From JACMOY01 sp038322575 (GTDB taxonomy: Bacteria > Actinomycetota > Actinomycetes > Actinomycetales > Angustibacteraceae), in assembly GCA_038322575.1 (NCBI GenBank), contig JBBQGB010000019.1:1-51308 (forward strand): a stretch of 51,308 nt of DNA, written 5' to 3'. Below, in pieces: positions 43,766 to 51,308 of the stretch. The notes beneath the pieces were generated by a model. The model saw only the letters and a program-made list of their open reading frames with translations, made no database searches and was not told the origin of the DNA. The position numbers were made by a program, and so were the translations under genes. How positions within the stretch are numbered: position 1 is the first letter of the stretch; every line of letters begins with the position of its first letter.

Positions 43766-45312
43766 ACCATCCTGGCGACCCGCGGGTGGCCGACGTCCGG
43801 TACCGGTTGGCGAAGGCGCACGAGGCCTCGGCGGCGCCGTCCGACGGGGCCGCCGCCAAGCTCGCCGACCAGGGCAAGCTGTACGTGCGCGACCGGATCG
43901 CCCTGCTGCTGGACGCCGACAGCTTCGTTGAGGACGGGCGTCACGCCAACAGCCTGTCGACGGGCCTGCCCGCGGACGGCGTGGTCACGGGCCGCGGAAC
44001 CGTCGAGGGCCGACCGGTGCTGGTCGTCGCGAACGACCCGACGGTCAAGGCCGGCTCGTGGGGTGCGCGCACCGTCGAGAAGATCGTCCGCGCCACCGAG
44101 GCGGCGCTGCGCGAGGAGCTGCCGGTGTTCTGGCTGGTCGACTCCGCGGGGGCGCGGATCACCGACCAGGTCGACCTGTTCCCGGGCCGTCGCGGCGCAG
44201 GACGGATCTTCAAGAACCAGGTGGCGCTCTCCGGTCGGGTGCCGCAGATCTGCTGCCTGTTCGGTCCTTCTGCCGCCGGCGGCGCCTACATCCCCGCCTT
44301 CTGCGACGTGGTGATCATGGTCGAGGGCAACGCCTCGATGTATCTCGGCAGCCCGCGGATGGCGCAGATGGTGGTCGGTGAGACCGTCTCGCTCGAGGAG
44401 ATGGGCGGGGCACGGATGCACTGCACCGTCTCGGGTTGCGGCGACCTGCTGTCCGTCGACGACGCCGACGCGATCGAGCAGGCGCGGCTGTTCTTCAGCT
44501 ACCTGCCTGGCAGCTGGCGCGAGCGGCCGCCGTCGTACGCCACCCAGCCGCCCCGACGTCCGCTCGACGACACGGTCGTACCCGAGGTCGAGAGCCAGCC
44601 GTTCGACGTCCACGGGGTCATCGACGGGCTGCTCGACGACGAGTCGTTCTTCGAGGTCAAGCCGTTGTTCGCCGCCGAGGTCGTCGTCGGGTTCGGCCGG
44701 CTGGACGGCGAGGCGATCGGCGTCGTGGCGAACAACTCGGCGGTCAAGGGCGGCGTGCTCTTCAGCGACAGCGCCGACAAGGCGGCCCGGTTCATCTGGC
44801 TGTGCGACGCGTTCAACCTGCCGCTGCTCTACCTGGCCGACGTGCCGGGCTTCATGATCGGGTCGGAGGTCGAGCGCGGCGGCATCATCCGCCACGGCGC
44901 CAAGATGATCACCGCCGTCAGCGAGGCGACCGTCCCGCAGGTGTCGGTGGTGGTGCGCAAGGCGTACGGCGCCGGGCTCTACGCCATGGCGGGCCCGGGT
45001 TTCGGGCCCGACGCCGCCCTCGCGCTGCCGACCGCGCGGATCGCGGTGATGGGTCCCGAGGCGGCCGTGAACGCCGTCTACGCCGCGAAGATCGAGGCGA
45101 TCGACGACCCCGCCGAGCGCGCGGCGTACGTCGCTGCCCGGCGCTCGGAGTACGAGCAGGACGTCGACCTCGAGCGGCTGGTGAGCGACCTGGTGCTCGA
45201 CGGCGTGGTCGAGCCGCACGACCTGCGCGAGGAGCTGGTGCGCCGGTTCCGTTACGCCGCAGGGCGCGACCGCACCTTCAGCGACCGCCGCCACGGCGTC
45301 CCGCCGGTCTGA
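43762..45312 (+). CDS. acyl-CoA carboxylase beta subunit (carboxyltransferase)
   Basis: A 516-residue carboxyltransferase with two crotonase-fold halves. FGPSAAGGAYIPAFCD and the second-half DVPGFMIGSEVERGGIIRHGAKM are the acyl-CoA and biotin-binding motifs of the propionyl/methylcrotonyl-CoA carboxylase group. The GTG at 43762 overlaps the acd stop (GTGA). The alpha subunit is encoded divergently at 40293, across the MerR operator, so the two subunits and the dehydrogenase are likely co-regulated. Propionyl-, acetyl- or 3-methylcrotonyl-CoA are all possible acceptors. Confidence 0.93.
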   Translation: MNHPGDPRVADVRYRLAKAHEASAAPSDGAAAKLADQGKLYVRDRIALLLDADSFVEDGRHANSLSTGLPADGVVTGRGTVEGRPVLVVANDPTVKAGSWGARTVEKIVRATEAALREELPVFWLVDSAGARITDQVDLFPGRRGAGRIFKNQVALSGRVPQICCLFGPSAAGGAYIPAFCDVVIMVEGNASMYLGSPRMAQMVVGETVSLEEMGGARMHCTVSGCGDLLSVDDADAIEQARLFFSYLPGSWRERPPSYATQPPRRPLDDTVVPEVESQPFDVHGVIDGLLDDESFFEVKPLFAAEVVVGFGRLDGEAIGVVANNSAVKGGVLFSDSADKAARFIWLCDAFNLPLLYLADVPGFMIGSEVERGGIIRHGAKMITAVSEATVPQVSVVVRKAYGAGLYAMAGPGFGPDAALALPTARIAVMGPEAAVNAVYAAKIEAIDDPAERAAYVAARRSEYEQDVDLERLVSDLVLDGVVEPHDLREELVRRFRYAAGRDRTFSDRRHGVPPV

Positions 45313-45323
45313 CTGACGAGCGG

Positions 45324-45379
45324 CTTGCGTCACTACTCGTCGCGCCGCCCGCACGGTGGTCGTCACGTAGTGAGGCAAG
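45324..45379. repeat. REP-like palindrome, copy 3
   Basis: CTTGCGTCACTAC (45324-45336) pairs with GTAGTGAGGCAAG (45367-45379) at 12 of 13 positions; the right flank AAGTGCGGGG matches copy 2. It lies between the convergent carboxyltransferase and maf genes and may terminate both. Confidence 0.7.
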
Positions 45380-45402
45380 TGCGGGGTGGGGGCGCGGTCA
45401 GG

Positions 45403-46062
45403 TCACCAGAGGGTGGTCCAGGGGACGCCGCAGTCGGCGAGCAGGGCGCGCAGCAGGGGCAGGCTGACACCAACGACGTTGTGGGGGTCGCCCTCGATGC
45501 CGCTGACGAAGGCCCCGCCGAGCCCGTCGGTGGTGAACGCGCCGGCGACCGCCAGCGGCTCGCCGGTGGCGACGTACGCGTCGATCTCAGCGTCGGTCAC
45601 GTCCGCGAAGTGCACCGTGGTCGACGCGACCGCGCCCAGGGTGGCGCCGCCGCCGTCCTCGCGCAGGTCGATCACCCAGTGGCCGGTGTGCAGGACACCG
45701 GACCGCCCGCGCATCCGCCGCCAACGGGCGCTCGCCTGGCCCGCGTCTGCGGGCTTGCCGTGCACCTCGCCGTCGAGCTCGAGCACCGAGTCGCAGCCGA
45801 GCACCAGCGCGTCGTCGCCCCACCCTTCCGGCAGCCCGTCCAGGCGGGGGTCACCGTCAAGCATCTCGGCCACCGCCTCGGCCTTGGCGCGGGCGAGCAC
45901 CAGCGGCACCTCGTCCGGCTCGAGCGCGCCGTAGGAGACCAGCGCCGCGGCGAGGGCGGCGTCCTCGTCGACGTCCGAGACCACGACGTACGGCGACAGG
46001 CCCGCCTGCTGCAGCGTGCGCAACCGCGCGGGGCTGGCCGAGCCGAGGACGAGCGTGGTCAC
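45403..46062 (-). CDS. maf: Maf-family nucleoside triphosphate pyrophosphatase
   Basis: A 219-residue house-cleaning enzyme hydrolysing non-canonical NTPs to NMP and PPi. LGSASPARLRTLQQAG is the N-terminal substrate loop and LGCDSVLELDG carries the catalytic Asp; GKPADAGQA replaces the common GKP motif context. The GTG at 46062 overlaps the upstream DUF885 stop. Maf genes often lie beside acyl-CoA carboxylase genes in actinobacteria, as here. Confidence 0.92.
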   Translation of the reverse strand: MTTLVLGSASPARLRTLQQAGLSPYVVVSDVDEDAALAAALVSYGALEPDEVPLVLARAKAEAVAEMLDGDPRLDGLPEGWGDDALVLGCDSVLELDGEVHGKPADAGQASARWRRMRGRSGVLHTGHWVIDLREDGGGATLGAVASTTVHFADVTDAEIDAYVATGEPLAVAGAFTTDGLGGAFVSGIEGDPHNVVGVSLPLLRALLADCGVPWTTLW

Positions 46063-47756
46063 GACCGCACCCCGCCGACCAGCGCGTCCTGCAGGACGTC
46101 GAGCCCGACCGCCCCGAGGTCCAGGGCCCGCCGGTGGAACGCGGCGAGCGAGAACGCCGCGCCCTCGCGCTCGCGCACCTGGTCGCGCACCGACAGCCAG
46201 ATCCGCTCGCCGACCTTGTACGACGGCGCCTGGCCGGGCCAGCCGAGGTAGCGGTCGAGCTCGAACCGCCGGGTGCTCTCGCTGAGCGAGGTGTGGGCGT
46301 CGAAGTACCGCCAGCCCTTGTCGTACGTCCAGTCCCCGCCGCCGACCTCGGCGGGGGCCGGCAGCCCGCAGTGCACGCCGATGTCGATGACCACGCGCGC
46401 GGCGCGCATCGACTGGTTCATCAGCATGCCGAGCCGGTCGCCCGGGTCGTCGAGGAACCCCAGGTCGGCCATCAGCCCCTCGGCGTACAGGGCCCATCCC
46501 TCGCCGTGGCCGCTGACCCAGCAACCGAGCCGGCGCCACCGGTTGAGCAGCTCGGCGCGGTAGACGGTCTGGGCGACCTGCAGGTGATGGCCGGGGACGC
46601 CCTCGTGGTAGACGGTCGACAGCTCGCCCCAGGTGTGGAACGTGTCGTCGCCGGGGGGCACCGACCACCACATCCGACCCGGCCGGCTGAAGTCCTCGCT
46701 GGGCCCGGTGTAGTAGATGCCGCCCGTGGTGGTCGGGGCGATCCGGCACTCCAGGCGCCGGATCGGGGACGGGATGTCGAAGTGCCCCTCCGCCAGCGCG
46801 CTCAGCGACTCGTCGGACCGCTGCTGCATCCACCGCTGCAGCTCGGCGGTGCCGCGCAGGGTGCGCGCGGGGTCGGCGTCCAGGACGGCGACCGCCTCGG
46901 CCAGTGACGCGCCGGGCCGGATCCGGTCGGCCGTGAGGTCCATCTCGGCGCCGATGCGCGCGACCTCGTCCTGGCCCCACGCGTACGTCTCGGCGAGGTC
47001 GACGGTGGCACCGAGGAAGTAGCGGCTGTGCAACGCGTACAGCTCGGGGCCGACGGGGTCGTGGTCGCGTGCCGTCGGCAGCAGCTCGTCGGTGAGCACG
47101 CGGGCCAGGTCGTCGTACGCCGCGGCGGCCCGGGTGGCCGCCCGGGCGAGGTCGGCGTGCAGCGTCGGCGGGACGTCGCGCGCGCCCTCGACGAACCGGC
47201 CGAAGAACCCGTCGGTGGCGGCCAGCCCGCGGGCCTGGCCGGCGACCGCGGTCAGCTGGCGGAGCGGGGGAACGTCACCGGTGGCGGCGCGCCGGCGCAG
47301 CGCGCGGACGTACCGGTCGACGGCCTGCGGCAGGGCGGCCAGGCGCCGGGCGACCACCGACCAGTCGTCCGGCGTGTCGGTGGCCATCAGGTCGAACACG
47401 TCGCGCAGCCCCTGGGCAGGGCTGGCGAGGTTGTTCAGCTCGCCGGTGCGGGCGCCGGCCTCGAACAGCTCGACCTCGAGCCCGAGCCGCTCGCCCATCA
47501 CCGCGACGGTCACCGCGTCGACGTCGTCCACCGGCGTCGCCTCGGCGAGCCGGCGCAGCGTCCGACGGGCCAGGTCGGCGCGCTCGGCGTCGGCCTCGGG
47601 GGAGTAGTCCGTGAGCAGGTGGTCGTACCCGACCACGCCCATGGACGTGGCGGTGATCGGGTCGAGCGCCACCGTGGCGTCCAGGTGCTCGTCGGCGAGG
47701 ACGTCGACCGCCGTCCGCGGGCGTGCGACGGGGGGTGCGGGCGTGGGTGAGGTCAC
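46059..47756 (-). CDS. DUF885 family metallohydrolase-like protein
   Basis: A 565-residue protein of the DUF885 family. STVYHEGVPGHHLQ (residues ~395-408) contains the HExxxGHH-type zinc site, and an E further downstream (GEGWALYAEGLM) completes the gluzincin-like pattern. Family members are thought to be metallopeptidases or carboxylesterases; the substrate is unknown. No signal peptide, so it is cytoplasmic. The GTG at 47756 gives a short Pro/Ala-rich tail before the first helix. Coupled to maf by a GTGA overlap. Confidence 0.85.
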   Translation of the reverse strand: MTSPTPAPPVARPRTAVDVLADEHLDATVALDPITATSMGVVGYDHLLTDYSPEADAERADLARRTLRRLAEATPVDDVDAVTVAVMGERLGLEVELFEAGARTGELNNLASPAQGLRDVFDLMATDTPDDWSVVARRLAALPQAVDRYVRALRRRAATGDVPPLRQLTAVAGQARGLAATDGFFGRFVEGARDVPPTLHADLARAATRAAAAYDDLARVLTDELLPTARDHDPVGPELYALHSRYFLGATVDLAETYAWGQDEVARIGAEMDLTADRIRPGASLAEAVAVLDADPARTLRGTAELQRWMQQRSDESLSALAEGHFDIPSPIRRLECRIAPTTTGGIYYTGPSEDFSRPGRMWWSVPPGDDTFHTWGELSTVYHEGVPGHHLQVAQTVYRAELLNRWRRLGCWVSGHGEGWALYAEGLMADLGFLDDPGDRLGMLMNQSMRAARVVIDIGVHCGLPAPAEVGGGDWTYDKGWRYFDAHTSLSESTRRFELDRYLGWPGQAPSYKVGERIWLSVRDQVREREGAAFSLAAFHRRALDLGAVGLDVLQDALVGGVRS

Positions 47757-47859
47757 GGGCCCGACCCTAGCGACGCCGCACGCCAGCCACCGCCCCGCCT
47801 GGCGCCCGGTTAGGGTGATCCCTGCACGGACCGACCGACCAGAGCGCGAGGTGACGCGG

Positions 47860-49107
47860 GTGAGCGCAGCGGCCGAGCCCGCGGTGCGCGGCTGGCGTGA
47901 CCGCCTGCGACTGGTCGGCCCGGCCGACGGGTCGCGGCTGGCCGGCTTGGACGGCCTGCGCGGCATCGCCGTCGCGTACGTCGTCCTCGACCACGCGCAC
48001 GTCGACGGGCGGCTGCTGCACGTCTTCTCGATCGGCGGGACCGCCGGAGTCACGGCGTTCTTCGTCCTGTCCGGCTTCCTGATCACCTCGCTCCTCCTGC
48101 GCGAGCACGACGTGCGCGGGCGGATCGACCTGCCCGCGTTCTGGGGGCGGCGGGCGCTGCGGCTGCTGCCCGGGCTGTGGCTGTGGCTGGCCGTGACGAC
48201 CCTGGTGTTCTGGGCCGCCGGCTGGTCCCAGCTGTGGTTCTTCGTCAACAACCTGGTCAAGCCCGCCCTGCTGTACTACGCCGACTTCGAGGTGCTGCGC
48301 CGTCCGCTCGGGCCGGTGCAGCACACCTGGTCGCTGGCGGTCGAGGAGCAGTTCTACGTCGTGTGGCCGCTGCTGCTGATCGGCCTGCTGCTGCTGGTGC
48401 GCCGGCGCGCCCGGCTGGCTCCGGCGGCGCTGGTCGTCGTGCTCCTGGTGCTCACCCTGGTCGCGGGGTGGTGGCGGCTGCGGGTCGGCGCCGAGCCCGG
48501 CGGCGCGCTGGCGGCGTCGCGCCGTCCGGACACCAACGCGGTGTCGCTGCTCGCGGGGGCCACGCTGGCGGCGGTGTGTCGGGGCGGCTGGCGGCCGCCG
48601 GCCTGGTGCGCGTGGCTGGGCTGGCCCGCGGTCGTCGCGATGCTGGTGATCCCGCGGCTGCCGGGCCTGGCCACCCGGTTCAGCACGGTCAACGCCGTCC
48701 TGCTGCTCACCGTGCTCGCCGTGGCCGCCGTCTGCGCGTGCCTGGCCCCGGGGTCGCGGGTGTTCACCAGCGGGCCGCTGCGGTCGGTCGGCGCGATCTC
48801 GTACGGCCTGTACCTGTGGCACTTCCCGCTGATGACGGCCTACGCAGGCGGGGTCTTCCGTCCGCTCGGCACCCACCGGGCGACGACGTCGGTGCTGATC
48901 GCGATCGGCGCGGCGCTGGCGGCGTACGCGTCCTTCGTCCTCGTCGAGCGGCCGCTGATGCGCCGCTACAAGAAGCGCCTGGAGCGGGTGCACCTGACCC
49001 AGCAGCCCGAGGTCAGCCCACCGGCACGGGCTCGGGACGAGGCTCTGGTGACGACGTCGGGGCCGACGACGTCACAGCCCGCAGCGCCGCCGTCGCGACG
49101 ACCGTAG
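47860..49107 (+). CDS. acyltransferase-3 (OafA/YrhL-like) membrane protein
   Basis: A 415-residue integral membrane O-acyltransferase with ~10 membrane segments. LAGLDGLRGIAVAYVVLDHA places the catalytic His of the first helix, WGRRALRLLPGLWLWL the Arg-rich loop, and HTWSLAVEEQFYVVWPLLL the second signature. It acetylates or otherwise acylates surface glycans or lipids; the acceptor is unknown. GAGGTGA just upstream supports the GTG at 47860 over one at 47851. The ~40-residue Pro/Ala/Arg tail is antisense to the neighbouring gene's C-terminus (95-bp overlap). Confidence 0.9.
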   Translation: MSAAAEPAVRGWRDRLRLVGPADGSRLAGLDGLRGIAVAYVVLDHAHVDGRLLHVFSIGGTAGVTAFFVLSGFLITSLLLREHDVRGRIDLPAFWGRRALRLLPGLWLWLAVTTLVFWAAGWSQLWFFVNNLVKPALLYYADFEVLRRPLGPVQHTWSLAVEEQFYVVWPLLLIGLLLLVRRRARLAPAALVVVLLVLTLVAGWWRLRVGAEPGGALAASRRPDTNAVSLLAGATLAAVCRGGWRPPAWCAWLGWPAVVAMLVIPRLPGLATRFSTVNAVLLLTVLAVAAVCACLAPGSRVFTSGPLRSVGAISYGLYLWHFPLMTAYAGGVFRPLGTHRATTSVLIAIGAALAAYASFVLVERPLMRRYKKRLERVHLTQQPEVSPPARARDEALVTTSGPTTSQPAAPPSRRP

Positions 49108-50560
49108 CCACGACGGTCACGGCCGCCGCGACGATCAGCGGGGTGGTCCCGCCGGGCAGCCAGCTGCCCGCGGCGAGCACCCGGCCCCACAGCGGGTCGT
49201 GGCCGGCTTCGGGCGCCCAGAAGTGGTCCAGCCCGAACACCAGGCCGCCGCCGGCGAGCCCCGCCACGAGCACGGGCAGCGCGGGGACCAGCCGGGGCAG
49301 GCGGGCCAGCGCGGCGGTCGCCACCACCACCAGCGCGACGACGCCGGTCTGCACGTACCGGCCCTGCGCCGCCCGGGTCGTGCCGCTGCTCTCGAACTCG
49401 CGGTAGCTGCCCAGGACGACGATCGCGAGCGGGCCGAGCCAGGTCAGGTGCATCACCACAGCAGCGCCCAGACGTCGTCGCAGCGCCCACGTGCCGGCCA
49501 GCAGCAGGACGGCGGCCAGCACCGTCAGCCCGGTCGTGAGCCGTGCGGGGGGCCGGTTCTCGGCCCAGCCCAGGGCGATCCACAGCGTGCGCATCCAGGT
49601 GAGCGTGAAGTCGTGCGCCCAGGTCGACAGCGGCGGCAGGTCGGCCACCGGGGGCGTCGCCGTGCCGCCCTGCGGCTGCACGGTGCCGTACCGGACGACG
49701 TTGAGCGCCCACCACCACAGCCCCGGCAGCGTGGCGAGCAGCGCGACCACCATGGCGCGCAGCGACCGCCACAGGCCCGCGCGGCGGATCGCCACCAGGT
49801 AGGCGATCACGATGACGGGCAGCAGGGCGAGGGCGAAACCCTTGGTGAGCAACGCGACCGAGACCGCGAGACCCACACCCACGGCACGACGCAGGCGCAC
49901 GTCGCCGAGCGCGGCGGGCACCACGGCCGCCGTCGCGACGCCGGTGGCCAGCGCCAGCAGCGCCCCGTTGTTCACCGTCGAGGACGAGTGCAGCAGCTGC
50001 ATCCAGGCGGCCGGGACGAACGCGGCGGCGCCCGCGACCCGCGCCGGCAGGCCCAGCCGCCGGGCCACCCGGTTGCACAGCCACGGCACCGGCAGCAGCA
50101 TCAGCGCGGTCAGCAGCCGCAGGGCGAGCACCAGGTCGGTGGGGCCGAGGGCGTCCAGGCGCAGCGCGCGCACCGCGCCGGCCAGCACCAGGTAGTACGC
50201 CGGCGGGTGCTGGGTCATCTGGTCGACGTCGGTTCGCGGGCGGGGCGCGTCGGGCGCCCCCAGCGCCACCATCGACGGCGGGTGCGCGAGCGGCGCGCCG
50301 CGCTCGGGCTTGGGGGCACGACCGGTGGCACCGAAGTAGTCGACCCACCGGAACGAGGCCAGCACCGAGGGGTCCATCAGGGCGCGGCCCGGCGCCGGGT
50401 AGCGGCCGGACTCGGCCAGGCGCATCGTCGTCGACACGTGCATCGGCTCGTCCGACGCGCGGTACGTCGGGGCGACCACCGCCCACATCGTCAGCAGCCC
50501 CGCGAGCGCCACCGTGGCCGCGACCACCACCACCCGCTCGGCGTTCGTCACCGCCGCCAT
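49013..50560 (-). CDS. polytopic membrane protein, DUF2142/GT39-like
   Basis: A 515-residue membrane protein with about 11 hydrophobic segments. TYRASDEPMHV (with the acidic D-E-P in the first outer loop), TQHPPAYYLVLAG and WMQLLHSSSTVNNGAL resemble the DUF2142 branch of polyprenyl-phosphate-dependent glycosyltransferases (GT-C). The charged D-E-P pair is where GT-C enzymes keep a catalytic Asp. The ATG at 50560 is taken; a GTG at 50599 would add 13 residues. Beside an acyltransferase-3 gene, so envelope glycan decoration is a reasonable guess. Confidence 0.78.
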   Translation of the reverse strand: MAAVTNAERVVVVAATVALAGLLTMWAVVAPTYRASDEPMHVSTTMRLAESGRYPAPGRALMDPSVLASFRWVDYFGATGRAPKPERGAPLAHPPSMVALGAPDAPRPRTDVDQMTQHPPAYYLVLAGAVRALRLDALGPTDLVLALRLLTALMLLPVPWLCNRVARRLGLPARVAGAAAFVPAAWMQLLHSSSTVNNGALLALATGVATAAVVPAALGDVRLRRAVGVGLAVSVALLTKGFALALLPVIVIAYLVAIRRAGLWRSLRAMVVALLATLPGLWWWALNVVRYGTVQPQGGTATPPVADLPPLSTWAHDFTLTWMRTLWIALGWAENRPPARLTTGLTVLAAVLLLAGTWALRRRLGAAVVMHLTWLGPLAIVVLGSYREFESSGTTRAAQGRYVQTGVVALVVVATAALARLPRLVPALPVLVAGLAGGGLVFGLDHFWAPEAGHDPLWGRVLAAGSWLPGGTTPLIVAAAVTVVATVVATAALRAVTSSAPTSSPEPRPEPVPVG

Positions 50561-50599
50561 GCACGTCGTCGTGGCAGCACGGTCTGCGGGTGGGGCCAC

Positions 50600-50916
50600 G
50601 CCAGGAGGCTACCCGCTCGTGGTGTGTCTGGTTTTGGCTCACGGGTTGGTGTCGGTCTGGAGGGTGACTCCTCCGCGGCGGACCTTCTCGGGGGGCTGGG
50701 GAGGTTGCCTGCTCGGAGGTTGTTGTCGGGGCTGTTCACCCCCGCCTTCGCTGCACCCGAGGCCGTCACGTCGCGCCGGTGTTGTGGCGCGTCTTACCGG
50801 CTCCTCGCCGGCGTCGCTCACCGTGACGGCAGGTTGCCCAAAGTCCTTCGAAGTCGTTGTGCCAGAACGGGTCTGAGGGGTCTGGACTGTCGTTGGTGAC
50901 CTCTAGCGTGTGAGAC
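50600..50916. other. 317-bp stretch without a recognisable gene
   Basis: Upstream of both the DUF2142-like gene and the DUF222 gene, so it should hold both promoters. The plus strand is noticeably G/T-rich between 50610 and 50760. A small hairpin (GGAGG 50659-50663, CCTCC 50670-50674) is present. Short open frames exist, but none has a convincing product. No clear -35/-10 pair was seen. Confidence 0.5.
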
Positions 50917-51308
50917 ATGGACAGCACCGGGGCACTGAGCGGGGCGCTGGTCGCCGTGCGCGACGGGGTGTCGGTGCTGCAGTCCGAGGACCTGCAGGGG
51001 GTGGACTCCGGGTCGCTGTTGACCGATGTCGCGGACCTGCGGCGGCTGATCGACCAGGCCGAGGGCGAGTGGCTGCGGCGGGTCGGTGAGGTCCACGCCC
51101 GCGGCGCCGCCCAGGTCGTCGGCGCCGGGTCGACGAAGGCGTTCCTGCGCGGGACGTGCCTGGTGTCGCCCTCGGAGGCGTCGAAGGCGGTGGACACCGC
51201 AGCTGCCCTTCGAACCACTTGCGCCGCCACCGCTGAGGCGGTGGCCGCGGGGACGATCGGAATCGGTCAGGCGCGGGTCATCACCAAGGTCGTCACCGAC
51301 CTGCCCTC
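50917..51308 (+). CDS. DUF222 (13E12 repeat family) protein, 3' end outside window
   Basis: The frame is open from the ATG at 50917 to the end of the window (130 codons). The N-terminal helical region (LRRLIDQAEGEWLRRVGEVHARG), then AGSTKAFLRGTCLVSPSEASKAVDTAAAL and AVAAGTIGIGQARVI, are broken here by key motif G-S-T-K-A-F-L-R, the hallmark of DUF222. Such proteins normally continue to a C-terminal HNH endonuclease domain, which would lie beyond base 51308. They occur in many copies in actinobacterial genomes, and their role is unresolved. Confidence 0.85.
   Translation, partial: MDSTGALSGALVAVRDGVSVLQSEDLQGVDSGSLLTDVADLRRLIDQAEGEWLRRVGEVHARGAAQVVGAGSTKAFLRGTCLVSPSEASKAVDTAAALRTTCAATAEAVAAGTIGIGQARVITKVVTDLP

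Noticed and set aside
50600..50916. A small gene ending at 50639 on the minus strand
   Set aside because: Composition is Pro/Arg/Gly-rich with no start context, no family resemblance and no support from spacing.

Overview
The window is about 51 kb of very GC-rich DNA with dense GTG, ATG and occasional TTG starts, many 1-4 nt start/stop overlaps, an sdhCDAB operon, a split acyl-CoA carboxylase, an LpdA-type quinone reductase and DUF222/13E12-type proteins. It is chromosomal DNA of an actinobacterium. Relatives of Kineosporiales or Micrococcales are plausible, but the sequence alone does not settle the genus. No rRNA, tRNA, CRISPR array, integrase or transposase was recognised.

Layout. 0-5 kb: the 3' part of a GH36 alpha-galactosidase, trpS, a 2'-5' RNA ligase-like gene and a BrkB-family membrane protein, meeting a convergent D,D-carboxypeptidase. 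5-8.5 kb: sdhCDAB on the minus strand. 8.7-11.1 kb: a mannosyltransferase-like GT4 gene diverging from manC. 11.2-12.7 kb: a secreted AMIN-like/GerMN-like protein and a decayed AbiEi/DUF559-like gene bracketed by 44-bp repeats. 12.8-15.6 kb: an acyl-CoA mutase large subunit and an M20 amidohydrolase. 15.7-24.7 kb: a nucleoside import and salvage operon (BMP lipoprotein, ATPase, two permeases, cdd, deoA, add, plus an ABM and two DUF202 genes). 24.9-28.5 kb: a TasA-like secreted protein, its SipW-type signal peptidase, a frameshifted histidine kinase and a response regulator. 28.5-32.7 kb: udk, deoC, a phosphopentomutase-like enzyme and purine nucleoside phosphorylase on the minus strand. 33.2-37.1 kb: an ABC importer of unknown substrate. 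37.2-40.1 kb: a GGCT-like gene, lpdA and an intact AbiEi/DUF559-like gene between two palindromic repeats. 40.3-46.1 kb: an acyl-CoA carboxylase/dehydrogenase locus arranged around a 30-bp operator-like palindrome, with maf. 46-51.3 kb: a DUF885 hydrolase, an acyltransferase-3, a DUF2142-like membrane protein and the start of a DUF222 gene.

How the genes work together. The two nucleoside blocks supply a near-complete route: uptake, deamination, phosphorolysis, isomerisation of pentose-1-phosphate and cleavage by DeoC, plus pyrimidine ribonucleoside rescue by Udk. The TasA-like/SipW/two-component block lies between these two halves. The acd-carboxylase locus points to short or branched acyl-CoA metabolism; its carboxylase chemistry and the acyl-CoA mutase could feed succinate dehydrogenase. 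The least explained signals are the TasA/SipW block and the pairing of palindromic repeats with AbiEi/DUF559-like genes.
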